Position numbers and translations under genes: made by a program. From an uncultured Bacteroidales bacterium (GTDB taxonomy: Bacteria; Bacteroidota; Bacteroidia; Bacteroidales; Muribaculaceae): a stretch of DNA of 19,470 nucleotides. Under the pieces are notes generated by a model that ran no database searches, had not been told where the DNA came from, and saw only the letters and a program-made list of their open reading frames with translations. Below, one piece after another: positions 13,259 through 19,470 of this stretch. The stretch is from NCBI GenBank assembly GCA_905210435.1, contig CAJLWO010000049.1:1-19470 (forward strand), given 5' to 3'. Positions within the stretch are counted from its first letter, which is position 1, and every line of letters starts with the position of its first letter.

Positions 13259-14032
13259 ATGAAGATACTTATATTAGGAGCCGGAAAGATGGGCTCGTTT
13301 TTCTCCGACGTGCTGTCGCGCGACCATCAGGTGGCGATTTACGATGTCGACGCAGAGCGGCTGCGTTTCACATTCAATGTGGAGCGATTCACGTCGCTTG
13401 ACGAAATCAAGGCGTTTGAGCCGCAGCTCGTCATCAATGCGGCCACGGTGAAATATACGTTGCCGGCGTTTGAGGCGGTGATGCCGGCGCTTCCGCCGAC
13501 GGCCATACTCAGCGACATCGCGTCGGTGAAGACCGGATTGCCGGAATTTTACGCGCGGTGCGGACATCCGTTCGTGTCGACACATCCGATGTTCGGCCCC
13601 ACATTCGCGTCGCTCAGCAATCTTGCCGACGAGAATGCCATCATCATCACCGAGAGCGACCATCTCGGCAAGACTTTTTTCCGCGACCTGTACAATTCGT
13701 TGCACCTGCATATCGAGGAATACAGCTTCGAGGAGCATGACCTGACCATCGCCTACTCGCTTTCGATACCGTTTGCATCGACATTGGTGTTTGCCGGCGT
13801 GATGGAGCATCAGGACGCTCCGGGCACCACCTTCAAACGTCACATGGCGATAGCGCGCGGGCTGATGTCGGAGGACGATTACCTGCTGAGCGAAATCCTG
13901 TTCAATCCCAACACTCCGGCGCAACTGTCGAAGATACAGGAAAAACTGTCGCAGCTGCAGCAAATCGTTGCCAACCGCGACTCGCAGGCAATGGCACAAT
14001 TCCTCCACGATACGCGCCAGCGACTGAAATAA
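13259..14032 (+). CDS. tyrA: Prephenate dehydrogenase
   Basis: A 257-residue NAD(P)-dependent enzyme that oxidatively decarboxylates prephenate to 4-hydroxyphenylpyruvate for Tyr. The N-terminal Rossmann motif is GAGKMG (7-12), and the conserved STHPMFGPT (around 107-115) carries the catalytic histidine region. The helical dimerisation domain follows; the protein is shorter than TyrA forms with a C-terminal ACT domain, and no ACT domain is seen. It begins 11 bases after the DAHP synthase/mutase that would supply prephenate and ends the operon before a strong terminator. Confidence 0.9.
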   Translation: MKILILGAGKMGSFFSDVLSRDHQVAIYDVDAERLRFTFNVERFTSLDEIKAFEPQLVINAATVKYTLPAFEAVMPALPPTAILSDIASVKTGLPEFYARCGHPFVSTHPMFGPTFASLSNLADENAIIITESDHLGKTFFRDLYNSLHLHIEEYSFEEHDLTIAYSLSIPFASTLVFAGVMEHQDAPGTTFKRHMAIARGLMSEDDYLLSEILFNPNTPAQLSKIQEKLSQLQQIVANRDSQAMAQFLHDTRQRLK

Positions 14033-14058
14033 GTGTAAGTAATGCTTTCTTAATATAG

Positions 14059-14106
14059 CAGCGGGTCGTCAAAATTCAAAAATTTTGACGACCCGCTGTT
14101 GTTTTT
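14059..14106 (+). terminator. Terminator of the aromatic operon
   Basis: A perfect 18-bp stem (14059-14076 with 14081-14098) closed by CAAA and followed by TTGTTTTT. On the minus strand no T run follows, so it acts mainly on tyrA transcripts. Confidence 0.9.
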
Positions 14107-14158
14107 CCCTCCGCTTACGCGTCGGCACAAGGCTCAGGGATAGCGTAGGGATGTATGA

Positions 14159-14860
14159 TTAATGGAGGGTGCCGGCGTTGGCTTTGTCGATCATTGCCTG
14201 GTTGGCAGTGATGTAGATTTCGACGCGGCGGTTCTGGGCGCGGCCTTCGGCTGTGCCGTTGGATGCTATGTAATCCTGCATGGGGAGACCTTCGGCGTAG
14301 AGACGGTTGGAAGCTACGCCCGAGTTGAGCAGGTAGGTGCGTACGGCATCGGCACGACCGGTGGCAACGCGCTGGTTGACCTGGAGTGTACCGGTGTCAT
14401 CGGTGAAGCCGTAGATCTGTACGTTGGTGTCGGGATTGCCGATAAGTGACTGTGCGAAACGTGTCAGCTCGGTCTTGGCCGAAGAGCTGAGCGTAGTGCC
14501 GTTGGTGGGGAAGAGGATGCCGCCGTTGAATGTCACCTTGATGGCGCGGAGGCCGTTCTGGTCGGTAGTTTCCTCGACTGTGGCCTTGTTGGCGAGTTCT
14601 TCTTCGAGCTGTTTCTGCTGTTTATCCATCTTGTTGCCGATAAGCGCTCCGGCACCTGTGCCTACAGCGGCTCCGATACCGGCACCGATAGCTGCGCCTT
14701 TACCGCCGCCGATGATACCACCTAATGCAGCGCCGAGACCGGCACCGCCGCCACCGCCAATCAATGCTCCCTTGCCGGTATTGCTCATAGATGAGCAGCC
14801 GACCTGAACGAGCATGCAGCCTGCGAGAGCGAGAGCTGTTGTCAATTTTAGAATTTTCAT
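14159..14860 (-). CDS. OmpA-family lipoprotein with glycine zipper
   Basis: A 233-residue outer-membrane lipoprotein similar in layout to E. coli YiaD. The signal peptide ends in the lipobox VQVGC with Cys22 lipidated. Residues 30-76 are a glycine-zipper segment (GGGGGAGLGAALGGIIGGG and further G-x3-G), likely membrane-associated. A charged helix (77-95) leads to the OmpA C-terminal peptidoglycan-binding domain (about 105-220), with FPTN, GFTDDTG, the helix NQRVATGRADAV and NRRVEI. It stands alone on the minus strand with its own promoter and would tether the outer membrane to the cell wall. Confidence 0.9.
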   Translation of the reverse strand: MKILKLTTALALAGCMLVQVGCSSMSNTGKGALIGGGGGAGLGAALGGIIGGGKGAAIGAGIGAAVGTGAGALIGNKMDKQQKQLEEELANKATVEETTDQNGLRAIKVTFNGGILFPTNGTTLSSSAKTELTRFAQSLIGNPDTNVQIYGFTDDTGTLQVNQRVATGRADAVRTYLLNSGVASNRLYAEGLPMQDYIASNGTAEGRAQNRRVEIYITANQAMIDKANAGTLH

Positions 14861-14897
14861 TGTGTTAAAATTTTAGTAAATATGTGTCAAATTTTTG

Positions 14898-14927
14898 CAA
14901 AGTTAAAAAACTATATCGTTAAAAGCT
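14898..14927 (-). promoter_or_regulatory. Promoter of the OmpA-family lipoprotein
   Basis: TAACTTTG on the minus strand (14905-14898) is an exact -7 element; the -33 region reads GCTTTT, a weak match. The leader to the ATG at 14860 is about 30 bases and AT-rich. Confidence 0.6.
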
Positions 14928-15044
14928 ACATTTTATTCTTTTTTTGCAATATTTAAGACCCTTGGGGTATACGTACATCCCTTACCGTGCGGTATAAAAA
15001 TACGGCATGTCTACTTAAATATACAATTTTTTTTGAGAGATGGT

Positions 15045-15075
15045 TTTGCGGGTTGATTAAAAATATCTAATTTTG
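15045..15075 (+). promoter_or_regulatory. Promoter of the DMT permease
   Basis: TTTG (15045-15048), 19 bases, then TAATTTTG (15068-15075): both elements match exactly. Predicted start is about 15082, giving a leader of about 77 bases. Between this and the OmpA promoter lies the imperfectly conserved palindrome TACCGTGCGGTA (around 14982-14993), a conceivable operator. Confidence 0.75.
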
Positions 15076-15094
15076 GGATATAAAAACAGCAAAA

Positions 15095-15129
15095 AGCCAC
15101 GTGTCGCGGTCATTCGGGCTGCCGTGGCT
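15095..15129. promoter_or_regulatory. Hairpin in the DMT permease leader
   Basis: AGCCACG (15095-15101) pairs with CGTGGCT (15123-15129). On the plus strand no T run follows, so it would be a leader hairpin. On the minus strand it is followed by TTTTTGCTGTTTTT, the shape of an intrinsic terminator for leftward transcription. Confidence 0.45.
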
Positions 15130-15158
15130 ATAAAGTTAACCTGATATTCAGAATCAAG

Positions 15159-16076
15159 ATGGCACAGTCAGCGTCGGGGGGCGAACGAAAGTCGACACTT
15201 CTCTATCATATAGCGGCATTTTCGGTGATTGCCGTGTGGGGCACGTCCTTTGTATCTACAAAGGTGCTGCTCGATGCAGGTCTGCATGCGGTGGAGATAT
15301 ACATATACCGTTTTTTAGTGGCTTATCTGATAGTTTTGGCCGTATGTCATAAGAAGCTGTGGTCCAATTCGATTGTCGACGAATTGCTGTTTGCTGTATG
15401 CGGTCTGTGCGGCGGTTCGATCTATTTCATCGCTGAAAACACGGCGCTCAACTACACGCTGACATCCAATGTGTCGCTGCTGACCACGCTCTCGCCGTTG
15501 CTTACCACGCTGCTGATAGGCGCAATCTATAAGAACGAGCGGCCGGGCATATGGATATATGTCGGGTCGTTGATAGCGATACTGGGCGTAGGGTGCATAA
15601 TATTCAAGTCGGGGTTCCATCTCGAGGTGATGCCGCTGGGCGATCTGCTCGCGTTGTCGGCTGCATTCTCATGGGCCATCTACAGTATTGTGCTGCGCAA
15701 GGTCAATGCAAACTATACGGCGCTGTTCATCACCCGCAAGACGTTTTTCTACGGGCTGCTCACGGCGTTGCCGTTCATGGCGTTCGAGCCCGAGATAGCT
15801 CCGCTGTCGGCTCTTGTCGAACCGGTCGTGTTGCTTAACCTGTTGTTTCTCAGCCTTACCGCGTCGGTTCTGGCCTATGTGATATGGTCGCAGACGGTCA
15901 AGCGCCTCGGTGCCATAAAGGCTTCCAATTACCTTTATTTCCAGCCGGTCATGACCATGATAGTGTCGGCAATCATATTGCCCGATGACCCGTTGACGCT
16001 TATGGGCTGCGTGGGCTGTGCGCTGATTATAGGCGGCGTATGGTTCGGCGATTTCATGTCACGGAAAAAAGTGTAG
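15159..16076 (+). CDS. EamA/DMT-family inner membrane transporter
   Basis: A 305-residue permease of the drug/metabolite transporter superfamily, built of two EamA repeats with ten predicted membrane helices. The first repeat begins with the typical WGTSFVSTKVLLD segment and contains AENTALNYTLTSNVSLLTTLSPL; the second begins near GDLLALSAAFSWAIYSIVLRK and contains AIKASNYLYFQPVM. The C-terminus SRKKV is basic and cytoplasmic. Family members export amino acids, nucleotides or other metabolites; the substrate cannot be read from the sequence. It is a single-gene unit with its own promoter and ends 38 bases from the convergent HEAT-like gene. Confidence 0.88.
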   Translation: MAQSASGGERKSTLLYHIAAFSVIAVWGTSFVSTKVLLDAGLHAVEIYIYRFLVAYLIVLAVCHKKLWSNSIVDELLFAVCGLCGGSIYFIAENTALNYTLTSNVSLLTTLSPLLTTLLIGAIYKNERPGIWIYVGSLIAILGVGCIIFKSGFHLEVMPLGDLLALSAAFSWAIYSIVLRKVNANYTALFITRKTFFYGLLTALPFMAFEPEIAPLSALVEPVVLLNLLFLSLTASVLAYVIWSQTVKRLGAIKASNYLYFQPVMTMIVSAIILPDDPLTLMGCVGCALIIGGVWFGDFMSRKKV

Positions 16077-16114
16077 GTGACGATGCGAATTTACGTGTAT
16101 TTATTTCGTGCCGA

Positions 16115-16672
16115 TTAGTTGTCTTCGAGGAAAAATTCGGCTTCCGATTTTATCATGGCGGCGAGCGTCAGGGTCAGCGGATTTTTGGCGTCGAGTTCGG
16201 CCTGTGCCATTGCGAGCGCTTTTTCGGGCGGGATTTTCGCGCCGATGAGGGGAAGTGTCAGGCGCAGGGCGGTGTAACGCATAAGCGGTTCGGCCGAGGC
16301 AATCAGCGAGTCAGCTATCGCGGGTGCATCGGGGCGTGTTTTCAGCAGTCGGTGGCATACCATGTCGGCTACCTCGGCGTCGGGAATGGTCTTGCATAGT
16401 TCCATGGCCTCTTCCGGGCTGAAATCGTCGGGGCGCCACAGCATCGGCGCGAGCAGCATGCTTTCGCGTGTGGTGGTATTGGCCCAGAGAGCGGCGGCAA
16501 GTTCGGAGTCGTGGCCGTAGTCGGCGGCAATCTCGTTCAACTGTATGATATTCAGGCCGAAAATGATACGGAAATGAGAGCCTGCACGACGCATCTGGTC
16601 GGCGAGAAGGCCGTTGCGCATGGCGAAAAAACGGCGCTTCAGTGTCTGCATCTTGTTAAACTGTGACGTCAT
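16115..16672 (-). CDS. Uncharacterised helical protein, HEAT-like (possibly AlkD-related)
   Basis: A 185-residue soluble, almost entirely helical protein. Repeated amphipathic helix pairs (for example ELAAALWANTTTRESMLLAP, then AVEVADMV-type segments and MRYTALRLTLPLIG) suggest HEAT-like repeats, and the order of an LW-x-E-R-hydrophobic helix followed by a D-A-E-V-A-D-x-V-C-H helix recalls DNA alkylation repair (AlkD-type) proteins. The protein is shorter than AlkD and I cannot identify its catalytic residues, so a glycosylase function is not claimed. A second possible start is Met8 (16651). It shares its upstream region with the divergent PBP gene. Confidence 0.6.
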   Translation of the reverse strand: MTSQFNKMQTLKRRFFAMRNGLLADQMRRAGSHFRIIFGLNIIQLNEIAADYGHDSELAAALWANTTTRESMLLAPMLWRPDDFSPEEAMELCKTIPDAEVADMVCHRLLKTRPDAPAIADSLIASAEPLMRYTALRLTLPLIGAKIPPEKALAMAQAELDAKNPLTLTLAAMIKSEAEFFLEDN

Positions 16673-16700
16673 TGCGATATAATTACGGTATATTTTGTCG

Positions 16701-16708
16701 CAAAATTA
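16701..16708 (-). promoter_or_regulatory. Promoter -7 element of the HEAT-like gene
   Basis: TAATTTTG on the minus strand matches the -7 consensus exactly; the -33 region (TTAG near 16733-16730) is imperfect. Confidence 0.5.
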
Positions 16709-16753
16709 GTAATTATTATATAATCGGACTAACAGCCATTGGGGAAAAATGTA

Positions 16754-16761
16754 TATCTTTG
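16754..16761 (+). promoter_or_regulatory. Promoter -7 element of the PBP1A gene
   Basis: TATCTTTG matches the -7 consensus exactly; no clear -33 element is found at the usual distance. Start near 16768 gives a leader of about 119 bases with a hairpin at 16816-16845 and a direct repeat ATGCGGCTT (16822-16830 and 16852-16860). Confidence 0.5.
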
Positions 16762-16815
16762 TAAATTAAAGCCGATATTCCATTCTTGCAATCGTATGAT
16801 TTTTGTCGGAATAAA

Positions 16816-16845
16816 ACTGACATGCGGCTTAAATATGCTGTCAGT
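16816..16845 (+). promoter_or_regulatory. Hairpin in the PBP1A leader
   Basis: ACTGACA (16816-16822) pairs with TGTCAGT (16839-16845). AAGCCG near 16769 can pair with CGGCTT in either of the two ATGCGGCTT copies, one inside this hairpin loop and one just before the start codon region, so alternative folds are possible. No regulatory class is recognised. Confidence 0.35.
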
Positions 16846-16886
16846 CAGTGTATGCGGCTTTTAATATCATAAGGAATTAGAAAAAT

Positions 16887-19358
16887 ATGAGCGAGGATTT
16901 GATAAAAATACTGGACGACGACACTCCATTCCATAAAACTGATGCCGGCGGAGGCAACACTCCCCGAAAGGACAAGGATGAATACGGCAAGACGCCGCGT
17001 CGCCGCAAGCTGAACCGTATAATTATACGGACCATGTGGTCGGTATTCGGTATCGTGACAGTGCTGTCACTCGGATTCTTCATCCTGTCATACAACAATG
17101 TAATAGGCGATATGCCTGATATCGATGACCTTAAAAACCCGATTGACCAGTATGCCACGGTGATTTACTCCTCCGACGGCGAGGAGATGGGCCGTTTCTA
17201 CAACAGCAACAGCAACCGCATGTATGCCGATTACGAGGATATCGCGCCGTGTCTTGTCGACGCGCTGATAGCCACGGAGGATTCACGCTTCACCGAGCAC
17301 TCGGGCGTTGATGTCAGGGCACTCCTGCGTGTGATATTCAAGACCGGAATGGCGGGCGACAAGAGTTCGGGTGGCGGCTCGACCATCACCCAGCAGCTTG
17401 CCAAACTTCTCTATACCGACCAGCCCGCCAGGAGCACCTCGGCACGAGCCCAGCAGAAACTCTATGAATGGGTCATGGCGGTCAAACTTGAGCGATATTA
17501 CTCTAAAGAAGAGATTATAAAGCTGTACCTCAATCAGTTCGACTTCCTGTACAACGCCAAGGGAATACGTTCGGCGGCCAATATCTATTTCAGCAAGGAG
17601 GCCAAAGACCTCGAGCTGCACGAAGCCGCTGTGCTCGTGGGCATGCTCAAGAACCCTTCGCTTTACAACCCGGTGAAAAATCCCAATAATGCGACGTCTC
17701 GCCGCAACGTAGTGTTCGAGCAGATGGTGAAAGCAAAGAAAATCACTCAGGCGCAGGCTGATTCGCTCAAGCAGCTCCCCCTCGGACTGAATTTTCACCG
17801 TATCGACCACAAGACCGGTATCGCGCCATATTTCCGCGAGGAGTTGCGGCGCATGATGACGGCCAAACGACCTCTCCGTTCCAACTATGCCGCGTGGGAG
17901 CAGCAGAAATTTGTCGACGACTCGATAGCATGGGTCAACAACCCGCTGTTCGGCTGGATTGAGAAAAATCCGAAGCCCGACGGCTCGAAATACAATCTCT
18001 ATACCGACGGACTGCGCATCTACACTACCATCAACTCGCGCATGCAGAAGTATGCCGAGGAGGCAGTCCACGACCACATGTCTGATCTGCAGCGCCGTTT
18101 CTTCAAGGAGAAAAAAGGAGTGAAGGGCGCGCCCTACACCACCAACCGATCCGAGCTGTCGCAGGCGCAGCTCGACCGCCTTATCGAGCGCGCGTTGAAG
18201 GATACGGAGCGCATGCGCATACTCCGTCTCAACCATGCCACGCAGGCTCAAATCGACAAGGAGTTCAACACGCCGATACCGATGACCGTGTTTACCTACG
18301 ACAACGACAAAGGCTATAAGGACACCATCATGTCGCCGCGCGACTCGGTGCTTTACCACAAACATATACTCCGCACCGGATTCATGTCGATGGATCCTGT
18401 AACAGGCTATGTGAAAGCCTACGTCGGAGGCCCCAACTTCAACTTCTTCCAGTATGACATGGTATCGACCGGACGCCGTCAGGTAGGTTCGACCATCAAG
18501 CCGTTCCTATACGCGTATGCTATGGACGAGGGCTACACGCCGTGCGACGAATTCCTCAACGAGCAGCCCACCATCTACGACGAAGCCGGGCGCCCGTGGT
18601 CGCCGCGCAACTCCGGGTCGTCGCATGTAGGCGAGATGGTGACTCTGCGGTGGGCGTTAACCAACTCCAACAACTGGATTTCCGCCCGACTGATGGCGGC
18701 GCTGAAGCCCGCGACACTGGTGAGATACATGCACAATTTCGGCATCACAAACAAGATAGACCCCGTGTTGGCGCTCTGTCTCGGTCCGTGCGACGTGTCG
18801 GTGCGCGAGATGGTAGGCGCATATTCCGCTTTCGCCAACAAGGGCATGCATGTCGAACCGATGTTTGTCACGGCGATAGCCGACGCCAACGGCAACGTCA
18901 TCACCGAGTTCCATTCGAAGCAGAACCAGGTCCTTTCCGAAAAGGGATACTACAAGATATTGTCGATACTGCTCAATGTGGTCGACTCCGGTACGGGTAA
19001 CCGCCTGCGCCGCGCTCCCTACAACCTTACCGCACAGATGGGCGGCAAGACCGGTACTACCAACTCCAACTCCGACGGTTGGTTCATGAGTTTCACGCCT
19101 GACCTTGTTTCAGGCGTATGGGTCGGCGGCGACGAACGCTATATCCACTTCAACTCCATGGCCAACGGTCAGGGTGCGTCGATGGCGCTCCCCATCTACG
19201 GCAAGTACATACGCAAGGTGTATGATGACCCCGAGCTTCCATACAACCAGTCAAGCCGGTTCTCATTCCCCGACATCGACCTCTGCGAGCGCGAATACTA
19301 TGGCGAATACGACGAGGAAGAGAGTGTCGAGGAAAGCTTCGAAGGAGTATTCGACTGA
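16887..19358 (+). CDS. Class A penicillin-binding protein (PBP1A-like)
   Basis: An 823-residue bifunctional peptidoglycan synthase. A basic cytoplasmic tail (1-43) and one membrane helix (about 44-69) anchor it in the inner membrane. The glycosyltransferase (GT51) domain has catalytic Glu131 in ATEDSRFTEHSGVD, GGGSTITQQLAKLL (162-175), Glu194 in KLYEWVMAVKLE and IIKLYLNQFDF (210-220). The transpeptidase has Ser535 and Lys538 in GSTIKPF, SNN (594-596) and KTGTT (721-725). A charged linker at 395-490 may hold the OB-like insert. The C-terminal 25 residues are highly acidic. Start ATG follows AAGGA at 16872-16876. Other class A PBPs (1B, 1C) are less similar in motif context, but the 1A subtype is inference. 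Confidence 0.93.
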   Translation: MSEDLIKILDDDTPFHKTDAGGGNTPRKDKDEYGKTPRRRKLNRIIIRTMWSVFGIVTVLSLGFFILSYNNVIGDMPDIDDLKNPIDQYATVIYSSDGEEMGRFYNSNSNRMYADYEDIAPCLVDALIATEDSRFTEHSGVDVRALLRVIFKTGMAGDKSSGGGSTITQQLAKLLYTDQPARSTSARAQQKLYEWVMAVKLERYYSKEEIIKLYLNQFDFLYNAKGIRSAANIYFSKEAKDLELHEAAVLVGMLKNPSLYNPVKNPNNATSRRNVVFEQMVKAKKITQAQADSLKQLPLGLNFHRIDHKTGIAPYFREELRRMMTAKRPLRSNYAAWEQQKFVDDSIAWVNNPLFGWIEKNPKPDGSKYNLYTDGLRIYTTINSRMQKYAEEAVHDHMSDLQRRFFKEKKGVKGAPYTTNRSELSQAQLDRLIERALKDTERMRILRLNHATQAQIDKEFNTPIPMTVFTYDNDKGYKDTIMSPRDSVLYHKHILRTGFMSMDPVTGYVKAYVGGPNFNFFQYDMVSTGRRQVGSTIKPFLYAYAMDEGYTPCDEFLNEQPTIYDEAGRPWSPRNSGSSHVGEMVTLRWALTNSNNWISARLMAALKPATLVRYMHNFGITNKIDPVLALCLGPCDVSVREMVGAYSAFANKGMHVEPMFVTAIADANGNVITEFHSKQNQVLSEKGYYKILSILLNVVDSGTGNRLRRAPYNLTAQMGGKTGTTNSNSDGWFMSFTPDLVSGVWVGGDERYIHFNSMANGQGASMALPIYGKYIRKVYDDPELPYNQSSRFSFPDIDLCEREYYGEYDEEESVEESFEGVFD

Positions 19359-19379
19359 TAATTACAGATAGCCAATAAT

Positions 19380-19416
19380 AAAAGAATCATATACCAGTCG
19401 GGTATATGATTCTTTT
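19380..19416 (+). terminator. Terminator of the PBP1A gene and likely intron target
   Basis: A perfect 16-bp stem (19380-19395 with 19401-19416), loop AGTCG, with the right arm ending TTTT. The stem begins 21 bases after the PBP stop. The expected T run past the stem is cut off at once by AGTTTGCCC, which is explained by the intron insertion directly behind the hairpin. Confidence 0.85.
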
Positions 19417-19417
19417 A

Positions 19418-19470
19418 GTTTGCCCGACATGGGCATAATCTAACGGGTGGAAGTCCCGAGCGCGCCCCGA
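19418..19470 (+). mobile_element. 5' end of a group IIC (bacterial class C) intron, cut by window edge
   Basis: The last 53 bases read GTTTGCCCGACATGGGC, then ATAATCTAA, then GGGTGGAAGTCCCGA. They follow the pattern of the domain I start of bacterial class C introns such as the Oceanobacillus iheyensis intron, as I recall it (GTGTGCCCGGCATGGG..., GGGTGAGAGTCCCGA). GCCCG/GGGC and GGG...CCC helices are visible. Class C introns insert just downstream of intrinsic terminator hairpins, and this one begins two bases after the PBP terminator stem, in sense orientation. The ribozyme core and any reverse transcriptase (LtrA-like) gene would be beyond the window. Confidence 0.78.

Noticed and set aside
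17283..18365. 360-codon minus-strand frame opposite PBP1A
   Set aside because: Shadow of the PBP1A gene, whose catalytic motifs are complete on the plus strand.
1..19470. CRISPR array
   Set aside because: The repeats seen are short tandem words or single palindromes; no regularly spaced repeat-spacer units or cas genes are present.

Overview
The window looks like chromosomal DNA of a Bacteroidales bacterium, most like the gut family Muribaculaceae (the family is inference). The support is: at least nine promoters of the Bacteroidota type (TAnnTTTG at -7, often with TTTG or TTG about 20 bases upstream), an NfnA/NfnB-type oxidoreductase pair, a DAHP synthase fused to a C-terminal chorismate mutase, secreted C1 peptidase and lipoprotein genes, and GC-rich genes separated by very AT-rich or low-complexity spacers.

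Layout, left to right. Bases 1-558 hold a tRNA-Leu(TAG) on the minus strand with its promoter and terminator, then a spacer built of short tandem and inverted repeats. Bases 559-2993 hold nfnB/gltD-like and nfnA-like genes (minus), which together would exchange electrons between NAD(H), NADP(H) and ferredoxin. Bases 3121-4436 hold an exported bleomycin-hydrolase-like cysteine peptidase, flanked by two copies of a palindromic REP-like element. Bases 4498-7194 hold a two-gene unit: a lipoprotein resembling (alpha/alpha)6 glycosidases, and a YfcE/MJ0936-type phosphodiesterase. Bases 7336-7577 hold an orphan transcription unit (promoter, about 200 structured bases, strong terminator) that I read as an unclassified small RNA. 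Bases 7717-9793 hold a minus-strand pair: an ABC/AAA-type ATPase and a small protein with a PD-(D/E)xK nuclease signature, a candidate two-gene defence cassette.

Bases 9896-14106 are the best-resolved part: an aromatic amino acid operon, pheA - aminotransferase - DAHP synthase/chorismate mutase - tyrA, tightly packed and closed by an 18-bp terminator. In front of it lies what reads as a complete ribosome-mediated attenuator: a promoter, an 18-codon leader peptide with six Phe and four Tyr codons, a 10-bp antiterminator helix and a mutually exclusive terminator. The enzymes would take the pathway from its first step (DAHP) through chorismate to prephenate and on to Phe and Tyr, and the leader would sense charged tRNA-Phe and tRNA-Tyr.

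The right end holds an OmpA-family lipoprotein (minus), an EamA/DMT permease (plus), a HEAT-like protein of unknown function (minus), and a class A penicillin-binding protein (plus). Directly after the terminator of the last gene, the final 53 bases match the 5' end of a bacterial class C group II intron, cut off by the window edge.
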